From RZZS01 sp964491785 (GTDB taxonomy: Bacteria > Pseudomonadota > Alphaproteobacteria > Micavibrionales > Micavibrionaceae): DNA of 64,000 bases. The stretch's first letter is position 1. Every line of letters starts with the position of its first letter. Positions 34,993-42,575 of this stretch are shown here, in pieces. The notes beneath the pieces were generated by a model, which was given only the letters and a program-made list of their open reading frames with translations, had not been told where the DNA came from and searched no databases. A program made the position numbers and the translations under genes. Location of the stretch: the NCBI GenBank assembly GCA_964491785.1, contig CAZBGS010000007.1, positions 62,001-126,000 on the forward strand, given 5' to 3'.

Positions 34993-36571
34993 CATTGAAG
35001 CTGAGCCGCTTTACCTGACGGATCTGCGGCAGCTTTTCAACTTTCGCGAACAGCTCGTCGTTCATCGGCGCATCGAGCGCAACCAGACAAACCGCCGTCT
35101 CGCCCGCAGCTATACGCCCGAGACGGAAGTCGGCGATATTCTGACCGGCGTTGCCAAGGATGGTTCCGAGCGCCCCGATCATCCCCGGCTTGTCCTCGTT
35201 GCGGATGAACAGCATGTTCTCGGCGAGCGCCGCCTCGATCGGCACACCCTCGATCTCGACAATGCGCGGCTCCTTGCCGGCAAACAGCGTCCCGGTAAGA
35301 CTGCGGCTTCTCTCCTCGCTCTGAACGCGGACGATGATCGCGGTCTGATACTCCTTGCTTGCCGCGCTTTTAGTCTCGGAAACGTCGATTCCCCGTGCTT
35401 TGGCGAGTTGCGGAGCATTGACCATGTTCACGGTTTCAAGCAATGGCTTTAGCAGATTAGCCAGAACCAGCTGGGTCAGAGGCCTGGTATTCAGTTCCGC
35501 CACCGGCCCGTCATATTCGATCTCGATGCTTTTGATCGCGCTTGAGGTAATCTGCCCGGCAAAACTGCCAAGCTGTTCGGCAAGACGCATGTAGGGCTTG
35601 AGACGCGGTGCGTCCTCGGCGGAAATTGACGGCATGTTAAGCGCATTGGTGATCGCCCCGTTAACGAGGTAATCGGCCATCTGCTCGGCAACCTGCAATG
35701 CGACATTGACCTGCGCCTCGGTGGTCGAGGCCCCAAGATGCGGCGTGCAAATAACATTCGGATGGCCGAACAGCACATTCTCCGCTGCAGGCTCCACCGC
35801 AAACACGTCAAGCGCCGCGCCCGCGACCTTGCCGCTGTCCAGCGCCGCCTTAAGGTCTTCCTCTACGATAATCCCGCCTCTCGCGCAGTTGATGATGCGC
35901 ACGCCGTTTTTCATTTTGGCGAAAGCGTCCTTGTTGAGAAGGTTTTTTGTCTTCTCGTTCTTCGGCACGTGCAGAGTGATAAAGTCGGAGCGCTCAAGCA
36001 ATTCGTCAAGCTCGACTTTGGCGACGCCTATCTCGATGGCGCGTTCTTCGGTAAGGAACGGATCATAGGCGATAACGTCCATCTTCAGACCCAGACCGCG
36101 ATTGGCGGCGATCGAACCGATATTGCCGCAGCCGATGACCCCGAGGGTCTTTCCGTAAAGTTCGACCCCCATGAATTTCGATTTTTCCCATTTTCCGGCA
36201 TGCGTGGACTCGTTCGCCTGCGGGATCTGGCGCGCGAGGGCAAACATCATAGCTATCGCATGCTCGGCTGTCGTGATCGAGTTGCCGAAAGGCGTGTTCA
36301 TCACGATAATTCCGGCAGCCGTCGCCGCTTCGCGGTCGACGTTGTCAACCCCGATACCGGCTCGGCCAATAACTTTAAGGTTTTTTGCCGCAGAAATAAT
36401 ATCGGCGGTAACATTGGTGGCAGAGCGTATCGCCAGCCCGTCATATTCGCCGATTATCTCTTTAAGCTGTTCGGGAGAAAGCCCGGTTTTGACGTCAACC
36501 TCTACACCGGCTTTTTTGAAAATCTCCGCTGCAAGCGGATTCATTTTGTCGCTGATAAGTACTTTTGGCAT
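34985..36571 (-). CDS. serA: D-3-phosphoglycerate dehydrogenase
   Basis: First step of serine synthesis: 3-phosphoglycerate plus NAD+ to phosphohydroxypyruvate. From ATG 36571 it has 528 residues: substrate domain, NAD-binding domain with GVIGCGNIGSIAANRG near 150, catalytic Arg in NCARGGIIVEEDL, His in TPHLGAST, an intervening ASB domain and a C-terminal ACT domain (about 455-528) for serine feedback. The longer frame from 36649 lacks family-like residues. Its leader contains the terminator-like structure described separately. Confidence 0.97.
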   Translation of the reverse strand: MPKVLISDKMNPLAAEIFKKAGVEVDVKTGLSPEQLKEIIGEYDGLAIRSATNVTADIISAAKNLKVIGRAGIGVDNVDREAATAAGIIVMNTPFGNSITTAEHAIAMMFALARQIPQANESTHAGKWEKSKFMGVELYGKTLGVIGCGNIGSIAANRGLGLKMDVIAYDPFLTEERAIEIGVAKVELDELLERSDFITLHVPKNEKTKNLLNKDAFAKMKNGVRIINCARGGIIVEEDLKAALDSGKVAGAALDVFAVEPAAENVLFGHPNVICTPHLGASTTEAQVNVALQVAEQMADYLVNGAITNALNMPSISAEDAPRLKPYMRLAEQLGSFAGQITSSAIKSIEIEYDGPVAELNTRPLTQLVLANLLKPLLETVNMVNAPQLAKARGIDVSETKSAASKEYQTAIIVRVQSEERSRSLTGTLFAGKEPRIVEIEGVPIEAALAENMLFIRNEDKPGMIGALGTILGNAGQNIADFRLGRIAAGETAVCLVALDAPMNDELFAKVEKLPQIRQVKRLSFNVR

Positions 36572-36674
36572 GTGTATAGCCCCATTTTGTCTTGTTGGAG
36601 AAAACAGGCCTTCACAATTATCCCGCCAACGCCAAAAGTAAAGCGGCATTTTGCAAGCTTTTGAAAATTTTTTT

Positions 36675-36697
36675 AAAAACGGCTATTTTCCGCCGTC
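36675..36697 (-). terminator. Terminator-like hairpin in the serA leader
   Basis: On the minus strand ACGGC (36696-36692), an 8-base loop, GCCGT (36683-36679), then TTTTTAAAAAAA. It lies about 100 bases before the serA ATG and after the -10 candidate at 36813-36808, so it would stop serA transcription early unless prevented. Confidence 0.5.
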
Positions 36698-36702
36698 TTC
36701 AA

Positions 36703-36770
36703 GGAACAGCCTTATCCGTATCCTCCACTCTTGCTTCACGGAAGCACGGGTGTGGCGGTTTGGGTGTTCC
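36703..36770 (-). promoter_or_regulatory. Structured RNA element upstream of serA, candidate riboswitch or attenuator
   Basis: Three nested helices: GGAACA (36703-36708) with TGTTCC (36765-36770), CCAC (36725-36728) with GTGG (36752-36755), and GCTTC/GAAGC around ACG (36733-36745). It sits just upstream (minus strand) of the terminator-like hairpin. Serine genes of Alphaproteobacteria can carry a serC-type RNA motif; this could be a relative, but the consensus cannot be checked here. On the plus strand it would fold similarly, so orientation is inferred from the terminator. Confidence 0.4.
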
Positions 36771-36807
36771 TGTGCGGGCTTTGATTATCCTTGAAAAGTT
36801 TTTAACT

Positions 36808-36813
36808 ATTATA
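36808..36813 (-). promoter_or_regulatory. -10 element TATAAT for serA
   Basis: On the minus strand TATAAT (36813-36808) stands in an AT-rich stretch; no good -35 hexamer lies 16-18 bases upstream. A plus-strand TTGAAA (36791-36796) in the same region could serve the divergent phosphomannomutase gene. Confidence 0.35.
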
Positions 36814-36864
36814 TAGCTTCGCCCCGGGCTAGGGCCCGCAGTTTAAGATAGCAATATATCGTTA

Positions 36865-36949
36865 TCCCCGCGGCGTGAATGACCGAAGATCGGGCCTGCA
36901 CGGCGGGGAACCGGAAAAGGGCAGCGCAGTTTGCTGCGCTGATATCCGG
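36865..36949 (+). promoter_or_regulatory. Two structured hairpins in the phosphomannomutase leader
   Basis: First, a three-step hairpin: TCCCCGC (36865-36871) with GCGGGGA (36903-36909), CGTG with CACG (36874-36877, 36899-36902), and CCGA-AGA-TCGG (36883-36893). Second, CAGCGCAG-TTTG-CTGCGCTG (36922-36941), extended by CCGG on both sides. Together they fill most of the 40-120 bases before the start codon. They do not end in a T-run. The rest of the 420-base serA-pgm gap holds no gene. Confidence 0.4.
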
Positions 36950-36991
36950 ATCCATGAAATAAATTTTTTATGAGAAGACAGAGAGAAAAAA

Positions 36992-38473
36992 ATGAAAATA
37001 CAGCCCAATACCGAAGCGTTCGAGCGAGAAATTCTGATCTCCGAAAGCGGCTTTCGCGAGTATGACGCGCGCTGGCTTTACCCGCAGCAGCTTAACCTGC
37101 GCGGCGTTACCGCTCTTGGCATGGCGATCGGCCAGATCGTGCACGAGCGGGGCGTGCGTCCCGACATCGTCACCGGCCACGACTACCGCGAATACAGCGC
37201 TTCGATCAAGAACGCGCTTATAGTAGGGCTTATGGCTTCGGGATGCCGGGTACACGATATCGGCCTTGCGCTTTCGCCGGTGTCATATTTCGCGCAGTTC
37301 GAACTGGACTGCCCGGCGGTGGCGATGGTCACCGCGAGCCATAATGAGAACGGCTGGACAGGCGTGAAGATGGGCATCGAGAAGCCCCTCACCTTCGGCC
37401 CCGACGAAATGACGCAGCTTAAGAATATCGTCACTTCCGGCAAGTACGATAGCCGGGAGGGCGGCTCTTACCGCTATATTTCAGGCATCAGAGAGAAATA
37501 TCTTGGCGATTTGGCCAGAGACGGAAAACTGACCCGCAGGCTGAAGGTCGTGACCGCTTGCGGAAACGGTACGGCGGGCGTGTACGCGCCGCAGGCGCTG
37601 GAGATGATCGGTTGCGAGGTGATCCCGATGGATTGCGGTCTTGATTACACCTTCCCGAAACATAATCCCAATCCAGAAGACATGGCAATGCTCCACGCCC
37701 TTCGTGACAAGGTGCTTGAGACCGGCGCGGATATCGGCTTTGCCTTTGACGGTGATGGCGACCGCTGCGGAGTTGTCGACAATGAGGGCGAAGAAATCTT
37801 CGCCGACAAGATCGGCGTGCTTATCGCAAGATATGCCGCCGCAGCGTTCGGCAAAAAGCAGTTCGTCGTCGATGTCAAATCGACCGGAATCTATATGACC
37901 GATCCTGAACTTAAAAAGCTGGCGGCGAAAACCGATTACTGGAAGACCGGCCATTCCTATATCAAGCGCCGCGTCAACGAGCTGAACGCTCTCGCCGGTT
38001 TTGAGAAGAGCGGCCATTTCTTCTTCAACGCCCCGATCGGAAGGGGTTACGACGACGGCATCCTTTCGGCGGTCACCATCTGCCGCATGATGGACAAGGC
38101 AGCGGGCAAGACCCTGGCGCAACTGCGCGACAGCCTGCCCAAAACCTGGAGCTCGCCGACCATGGCCCCGCATTGCGCCGACGAGGTCAAATACGATGTG
38201 GTTGATCGCTTCACCGCCATTTACAAGGAAAAACAGGCCCGGGGCGAAGACGTTTTGGGCAGAAAAATCGTCGATATCGTCACCGTGAACGGTGGGCGGG
38301 TGGTGCTTGAAGATGGAACCTGGGGACTGGTGCGCGCTTCATCCAACAAGCCCAGCCTTGTCGTCGTCGTCGAAAGCCCGGTCTCGAAAGAGGCGATGAC
38401 CGGCATCTTCCGCGAAATCGACCAGACCCTCTCGTCCTTCCCAGAAGTCGGCGAATACGACCAGAAGATATAA
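36992..38473 (+). CDS. Phosphomannomutase/phosphoglucomutase
   Basis: 493 residues of the alpha-D-phosphohexomutase family, converting mannose-6-P or glucose-6-P to the 1-phosphates for cell-envelope sugars. The phosphoserine loop is VTASHNENGWTGVKMG near 115, the metal loop DGDGDRCGVVDNEG near 252, and the sugar-binding loop FEKSGHFFF near 335; the C-terminal phosphate loop is RASSNKPSL. AlgC/ManB type, so either symbol may apply. A bidirectional terminator follows, now interrupted by the Cas1 element. Confidence 0.93.
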   Translation: MKIQPNTEAFEREILISESGFREYDARWLYPQQLNLRGVTALGMAIGQIVHERGVRPDIVTGHDYREYSASIKNALIVGLMASGCRVHDIGLALSPVSYFAQFELDCPAVAMVTASHNENGWTGVKMGIEKPLTFGPDEMTQLKNIVTSGKYDSREGGSYRYISGIREKYLGDLARDGKLTRRLKVVTACGNGTAGVYAPQALEMIGCEVIPMDCGLDYTFPKHNPNPEDMAMLHALRDKVLETGADIGFAFDGDGDRCGVVDNEGEEIFADKIGVLIARYAAAAFGKKQFVVDVKSTGIYMTDPELKKLAAKTDYWKTGHSYIKRRVNELNALAGFEKSGHFFFNAPIGRGYDDGILSAVTICRMMDKAAGKTLAQLRDSLPKTWSSPTMAPHCADEVKYDVVDRFTAIYKEKQARGEDVLGRKIVDIVTVNGGRVVLEDGTWGLVRASSNKPSLVVVVESPVSKEAMTGIFREIDQTLSSFPEVGEYDQKI

Positions 38474-38478
38474 AAAAG

Positions 38479-38495
38479 CCCCTCGTCGAGAGGGG
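38479..38495. repeat. Left copy of the 17-bp target site duplication
   Basis: CCCCTCGTCGAGAGGGG, directly repeated at 40406-40422. Joined to its outer flanks it rebuilds the palindrome AAAAGCCCCTC-GTCGA-GAGGGGCTTTT, a bidirectional terminator between the convergent phosphomannomutase and rplT genes. The loop GTCGA reads the same way in both copies, so it is a direct repeat and not part of the inverted ends. Confidence 0.85.
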
Positions 38496-38588
38496 GGTAT
38501 AGTGATAGGTCGCAGAGTTCCATATTCTGACCACACTATCACTAAAGACACAGACGACCGCTATCATCTCTGGTAGCGGTTGTTTTTT
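38496..38588 (+). repeat. Left terminal inverted repeat
   Basis: Starts GGTATAGTGATAGG. Its first 45 bases are the exact reverse complement of 40361-40405; the rest matches with one indel and a changed loop. Inside it, TAGTGATAGGTC pairs with GACC-ACA-CTATCACTA (38500-38544), and ACCGCTATC (38557-38565) pairs with GGTAGCGGT (38572-38580), followed by a T-run. Confidence 0.85.
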
Positions 38589-38589
38589 T
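38557..38589 (+). terminator. Inward-facing terminator in the left inverted repeat
   Basis: ACCGCTATC, loop ATCTCT, GGTAGCGGT, then TGTTTTTTT. It would stop transcription that runs in from the phosphomannomutase side. The loop differs from the right copy while the stem is kept, which suggests selection for the hairpin. Confidence 0.7.
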
Positions 38590-38617
38590 GATATTTAAGC
38601 ATTATATGGGACGAGAA

Positions 38618-39352
38618 ATGACCAGCTGTTTTTGGATATTCGGCAGAGGGGCCTCTTGCGCTAACGGACTTACGTGGTCCGTCCCTCCTGATTGGAATGA
38701 AAGCCTGATTAACGAAAGTGTTTCACGGGAGCAACTTATTGAAAAAATACGTTCTTCAATAATAAGGGAAATGGACACCATTGATGTTCTTTGCGAACCA
38801 TACAATACTTTTCTACACCTTTTGAACGATAGAACGCCCGAGGATGTAAACCACCATTTTTTAACTACGAACTGGGATTTCCTATTACAACGGCATCCTC
38901 TTTTAAATTGCAATTATATCAGGCCGTATTGGCCCTTTGATAAAGTTGTCTATCATCTTAACGGAACAGTAGAGGAAGGAACGTTTAATAGGAGTCCGTT
39001 TTTACTTGAAACTGATCCAGTAGAAGAAAGGGCGTGGAGCGTTGAAGCTAATATCGCTTATAACAAACTATTATGGTGTAAATATATAATTATAGTAGGA
39101 ATGTCTTTTGCTTGCTCCACAGACCAATCATTTTTAGCAGCATTATCAACTACTAAGAATCATTTACCCATAGGTGAAGCTGAAGTCTTAATTATTAACC
39201 CTGACCCTGTTCAGTTAGAGGCAGTAAAAGTAAAGATGGAACAAGCTTTGCCCCATACACAGATAAAAACAGTTGCCAAAAAATTTGATGAATGGGTTAA
39301 AAACGATAATATGTCCGAATTAGCAGATGACGGATTGTTAGAAATTAGATAG
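38618..39352 (+). CDS. SIR2-like domain protein
   Basis: 244 residues from ATG 38618; earlier in-frame TTG 38588 and ATG 38606 are less likely. The SIR2/TIR-like NAD-binding fold is suggested by the start CFWIFGRGASCANGLTW (Gly-rich loop), TTNWDFLLQ (the T-x-N-x-D motif, about 87-95), VYHLNGTVE (His/Leu/Asn-Gly pattern), and IIIVGMSFACSTDQSFL (Gly-x-Ser...Asp). SIR2-like proteins in defence systems consume NAD+ to abort phage infection; the usual partner genes are not seen. It is intact, AT-rich and unlike its neighbours in base use. Confidence 0.7.
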   Translation: MTSCFWIFGRGASCANGLTWSVPPDWNESLINESVSREQLIEKIRSSIIREMDTIDVLCEPYNTFLHLLNDRTPEDVNHHFLTTNWDFLLQRHPLLNCNYIRPYWPFDKVVYHLNGTVEEGTFNRSPFLLETDPVEERAWSVEANIAYNKLLWCKYIIIVGMSFACSTDQSFLAALSTTKNHLPIGEAEVLIINPDPVQLEAVKVKMEQALPHTQIKTVAKKFDEWVKNDNMSELADDGLLEIR

Positions 39353-39389
39353 CTAACCATTTAAATCAATAATTTAACAATAGAAAACC

Positions 39390-40315
39390 ATGGTTAAAAG
39401 TGCTAAAAATAAGCATGTCCCAAATGCATGCAAAATCACCTCTGACACTGAAAACGCCAATGATAATGAGTGGGCTGATCGTGGCGAATATTGGTTGAAA
39501 CGAATAAATCCCGTTTCGCAATATAAAGCACAAAAACGACGGATCATTCACAGGCCGCTTGTTTTAAGCGGTCACGGTATCCGGCTAAACGTCGATTACG
39601 GCACATTGCTTATTAAGTGCGGATTTACTCATTATCCGTAAAAACGGGAGGAATACCGCTTTTTCCCGCGAGACAGGCAACTTCCCTCTCGTATTGTCAT
39701 TTTGGACGGTGATGGCAGCATCACTTTTGACGCTCTGGAATGGCTATCGCAGCAAGGTATTCAGTTGGTTCAAATAGATTGGCGGGGACAAGTCAGTAGC
39801 GTTGGCGGAGCGACTTATGCCGCCGATCCTGAATTGGTAAAACGCCAACTGGAAATTCGGGAAGGTGGCCAAGGTTTTGAGTTTTCCAAGTGGCTTATTC
39901 TTGAGAAAATAAGAAATTCATACGAAACAATTAAGTATGTTTCAGATAATGCGCCGGAAGCGCATCCCATGCTGGAAAAAATCAGAGAACAAAATGACGC
40001 TTTAAAAAAGAATCCGCCAGATAACATAGGCTCACTGCTTGCTGTGGAAGGAGTCGCGGCGGCAGCTTATTTTCGTTACTGGTACACGCTGTCCATAAAG
40101 TGGAAGGGATTAGGTCGCAAACCAGTTCCGCAAGAATGGTTGCGCATTGGAACGCGCATAGGAAGCAGTGGCAAAAGCAACCAGTTTGCTTTACATCCGG
40201 TCAATGCCATCTTGAACTATGTTTATGGCGTTTGGAAAATCAGGTAAGGGGCTATATTTTGGCGGCGGGGGCTGACCCGACAATAGGCTTGATGCATCCC
40301 AATTATTATGCATAA
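39390..40315 (+). pseudogene. cas1: Degraded stand-alone Cas1 homolog
   Basis: Read with two corrections, this is one Cas1-like protein. ATG 39390 opens 83 codons to GFTHYP, then TAA at 39639-39641 where relatives have Gln (CAA), then KREEYRFFPRDRQLPSRIVILDGDGSITFDALEWL in the same frame. Next come LLAVEGVAAAAYFRYWY with the catalytic Glu and HPVNAILNYVYG. A one-T loss near 40231-40233 then shifts the frame; the next frame continues LENQVRGYILAAGADPTIGLMH, with the catalytic His. The C-terminal Asp motif is missing: the reading ends at 40315, at the right inverted repeat. So the protein cannot be active as it stands. No CRISPR array or cas2 is nearby. Confidence 0.8.
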
Positions 40316-40346
40316 AAAACAACCGCTACCAATCAAGATAGCGGTT
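40313..40346 (-). terminator. Inward-facing terminator in the right inverted repeat
   Basis: On the minus strand ACCGCTATC, loop TTGATT, GGTAGCGGT, then TTGTTTTTTA. Mirrors the left copy and would stop transcripts that read in from the rplT side. Confidence 0.65.
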
Positions 40347-40405
40347 GTGTGTCTTTAGTGGATAGTGTGGTCAGAATATGGAACTCTGCGACCTATCACT
40401 ATACC
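40313..40405 (-). repeat. Right terminal inverted repeat
   Basis: Reverse complement of the left repeat; the outermost 45 bases (40361-40405) are identical, the inner part has a one-base indel and a different hairpin loop. It begins directly at the last Cas1 codons, so it may have replaced the Cas1 C-terminus. Confidence 0.85.
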
Positions 40406-40422
40406 CCCCTCGTCGAGAGGGG
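40406..40422. repeat. Right copy of the 17-bp target site duplication
   Basis: CCCCTCGTCGAGAGGGG followed by CTTTT, which completes the terminator half used by transcripts on the plus strand. Identical to 38479-38495. Confidence 0.85.
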
Positions 40423-40452
40423 CTTTTAACTTTTCCAGTTAACCGGATCCGA

Positions 40453-40809
40453 TTACTTCAACGCTGCCTGCGCCTGCTTTGCGATTGCAGCGAAGGCGGC
40501 TTCGTCGTGATAGGCGATGTCGGCGAGAACCTTGCGGTCGAGATCGATTCCGGACTTCTTAAGGCCGTTCATGAGCTGCGAATAGGTAAGGCCGTTAAGC
40601 CTTGCCGCCGCGTTGATTCGCTGGATCCACAGGGCGCGCCATGTGCGCTTTTTATTGCGGCGGTCGCGGTAGGCGTACTGGCCTGCCTTTTCGACCGACT
40701 GCACCGCCGTGCGGAAGCAGCTGTTGCGGCGGCCGTAGTGTCCCTTGGCGGCCTTGATGACTTTCGTGTGTCTTGCGTGAGCCCTCGGCCCCCCTTTAAC
40801 TCTGGCCAT
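40453..40809 (-). CDS. rplT: 50S ribosomal protein L20
   Basis: 118 residues, basic, with the L20 pattern MARVKGGPRAHARHTKVIKAAKGHYGRR at the start, YAYRDRRNKKRTWRALWIQRINAA and the MNGLKKSGIDLDRKVLADIA C-terminal part. Early assembly protein of the large subunit. Its ATG overlaps the rpmI stop by one base (TAATG). The gene ends 30 bases from the element's right target copy. Confidence 0.98.
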   Translation of the reverse strand: MARVKGGPRAHARHTKVIKAAKGHYGRRNSCFRTAVQSVEKAGQYAYRDRRNKKRTWRALWIQRINAAARLNGLTYSQLMNGLKKSGIDLDRKVLADIAYHDEAAFAAIAKQAQAALK

Positions 40810-41060
40810 TACTCACCTCCTCCGGCGCGACTGGCACCAGCCGCCCTTCTCTTCTTCTTGCGCGCATAGGGCAGGAAATTCTTCAGCACGATTTCCTGAT
40901 CGGCCTCGCACAGAACCGTGGTTCCGCGAGCCTTGCGCTTCATTGATTTCGGTTTGTTCATCATCATGTGGCGGGAAAAAGACTGTTTGGCCTTTACCCT
41001 GCCGGAACCGGTGACCTTGAATCGCTTCTTGGCCCCGCTGCGGGTTTTCATTTTCGGCAT
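40809..41060 (-). CDS. rpmI: 50S ribosomal protein L35
   Basis: 83 residues with MPKMKTRSGAKKRFKVTGSGRVKAKQ, FSRHMMMNKPKSMKRKARGTTVL and a normal NFLPYARKKKR ending. A 14-residue Ala/Gly-rich tail (ASRAGGGE end) makes it longer than the usual 65. The ribosome binding site AAGGAGAAGAAA precedes the ATG. A minus-strand TATAAT at 41176-41171 could be its -10 element, with a poor -35. infC is not next to it in the window. Confidence 0.96.
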   Translation of the reverse strand: MPKMKTRSGAKKRFKVTGSGRVKAKQSFSRHMMMNKPKSMKRKARGTTVLCEADQEIVLKNFLPYARKKKRRAAGASRAGGGE

Positions 41061-41300
41061 TTTCTTCTCCTTGTATCAATGCGACCGAGGCAATGCCGTT
41101 AACAAAGGCCAGGCCGCAATACTTTACGAATGCGGTGTTATACACAGCTTCGCCAAACGAAATCAAGCCTATTATAGAGCTTTCAGGCAATCAGGACAGG
41201 CGGGATAACGATTTGGTGTCAAAAATATTGAGCAAAGGGATCACCAATCCTTCTTGGGGTGTTGTTGTGAACGGTAAGTTAATACGGGAAGGAAATGATT

Positions 41301-41419
41301 ATGAAAGGTAATAAACTGATTGCCCTGGCGGGTCTGGCCGCCATGGCTTCGGGAGTTCTCTCCATGCGTAAAAAAAGGGAAAAGGCGCAGGAGCCGCCAG
41401 AACTGGATCAGGGCAGTTT

Positions 41420-41423
<4 letters not shown>
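41301..41423 (+). CDS. Small hydrophobic protein, 40 residues
   Basis: ATG 41301 follows GGAAGGAAATGATT and the frame ends with TAG at 41421-41423. The protein has a Lys start, one hydrophobic helix (about 5-21, LIALAGLAAMASGVLSM), then a run of Lys/Arg and a short acidic, Pro-containing tail. This is typical of a small single-pass membrane protein. It is convergent with hypB (4-base overlap). Function unknown. Confidence 0.45.
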
Positions 41424-42166
<743 letters not shown>

Positions 42167-42310
42167 GTTTTTGTATCCATAAAAAAAGGTTAATGTGGCT
42201 TCCGCCGGCTATGATAGTTCGATGCCTTCTACGAGTAAATCTTTACTGGCTCGTCAGGAATTTTTCTTCAGTGCGGCCTGTTGTAAAGGGAAATTGAAAG
42301 GAGAAAACGA

Positions 42311-42565
42311 ATGGAAAAACATGAACGACACGAGGAACGAGGCAGTCGGGGCGACCCTCAATCCCGTTCCCCGGCCACGATATCCCATGCCCTGCAAGGC
42401 GTTGATTTTCCGACCGACAAGCAGGGTCTTTTCGAGCATGCCAAAGAGAATGGCGCGGATGAAAGTGTCCTTGAGCGTATCGACGATATGCCGGATATGG
42501 AATATTCCAGCATGGCCGATGTGTTCAAAGGCGTTGGCGAGGCAGACGAGGACGAAGAGGAATAG
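42311..42565 (+). CDS. DUF2795 protein
   Basis: 84 residues from ATG 42311 with an AAAGGAG ribosome binding site. The ISHALQGVDFPTDKQGLFEHAKENGADESVLERIDDMPDMEYSSMADVFKGV segment has the DUF2795 pattern (hydrophobic L-x-G-x-x-F/Y-P-T/A-x-K...A-x-x-N-G-A). The N-terminus is charged and the C-terminus acidic. Possibly a small DNA- or protein-binding helper; unknown function. Convergent with the aas gene. Confidence 0.75.
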   Translation: MEKHERHEERGSRGDPQSRSPATISHALQGVDFPTDKQGLFEHAKENGADESVLERIDDMPDMEYSSMADVFKGVGEADEDEEE

Positions 42566-42575
42566 TCCAATAGAA

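Larger units (their letters stand above)
38496..40405. mobile_element. Casposon-like element: terminal inverted repeats, SIR2-like gene and Cas1 pseudogene
   Basis: A 1910-base AT-rich segment bounded by 93-base inverted repeats (the outer 45 bases identical) and the 17-base direct repeat. It holds two coding regions: a SIR2-like gene and a degraded Cas1-like gene. No transposase of a known IS family, no PolB and no HNH gene is present. Cas1 is the integrase of casposons, and long target duplications (14-15 bases there) mark its reaction. This makes Cas1 the likely mover of this element or of its parent. If one or two G residues belong to each inverted repeat, the target duplication is 15 or 13 bases. 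Confidence 0.75.

Noticed and set aside
38479..38495. CCCCTCGTCGAGAGGGG as part of the terminal inverted repeat
   Set aside because: The loop GTCGA reads in the same direction in both copies, so it is a direct repeat. The inverted symmetry is only that of the hairpin stem.
6377..39641. TAA read as glutamine in this genome, given two in-frame TAA codons in otherwise conserved frames (6377 and 39639)
   Set aside because: Several clear genes end in TAA with normal family length (degP, phosphomannomutase, rpmI), so TAA is a working stop codon. Two independent nonsense changes are simpler.
38474..40430. CRISPR array next to the Cas1-like gene
   Set aside because: There are only two copies of the repeat, in inverted orientation, at the element ends. 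No spacer-like spacing, cas2 or leader is present.
41093..41311. ORF of 72 codons in front of the 40-residue gene
   Set aside because: It lies in the rpmI leader region, has no ribosome binding site and overlaps the better supported 41301 start. Its last 30 codons look protein-like, but not enough to call.
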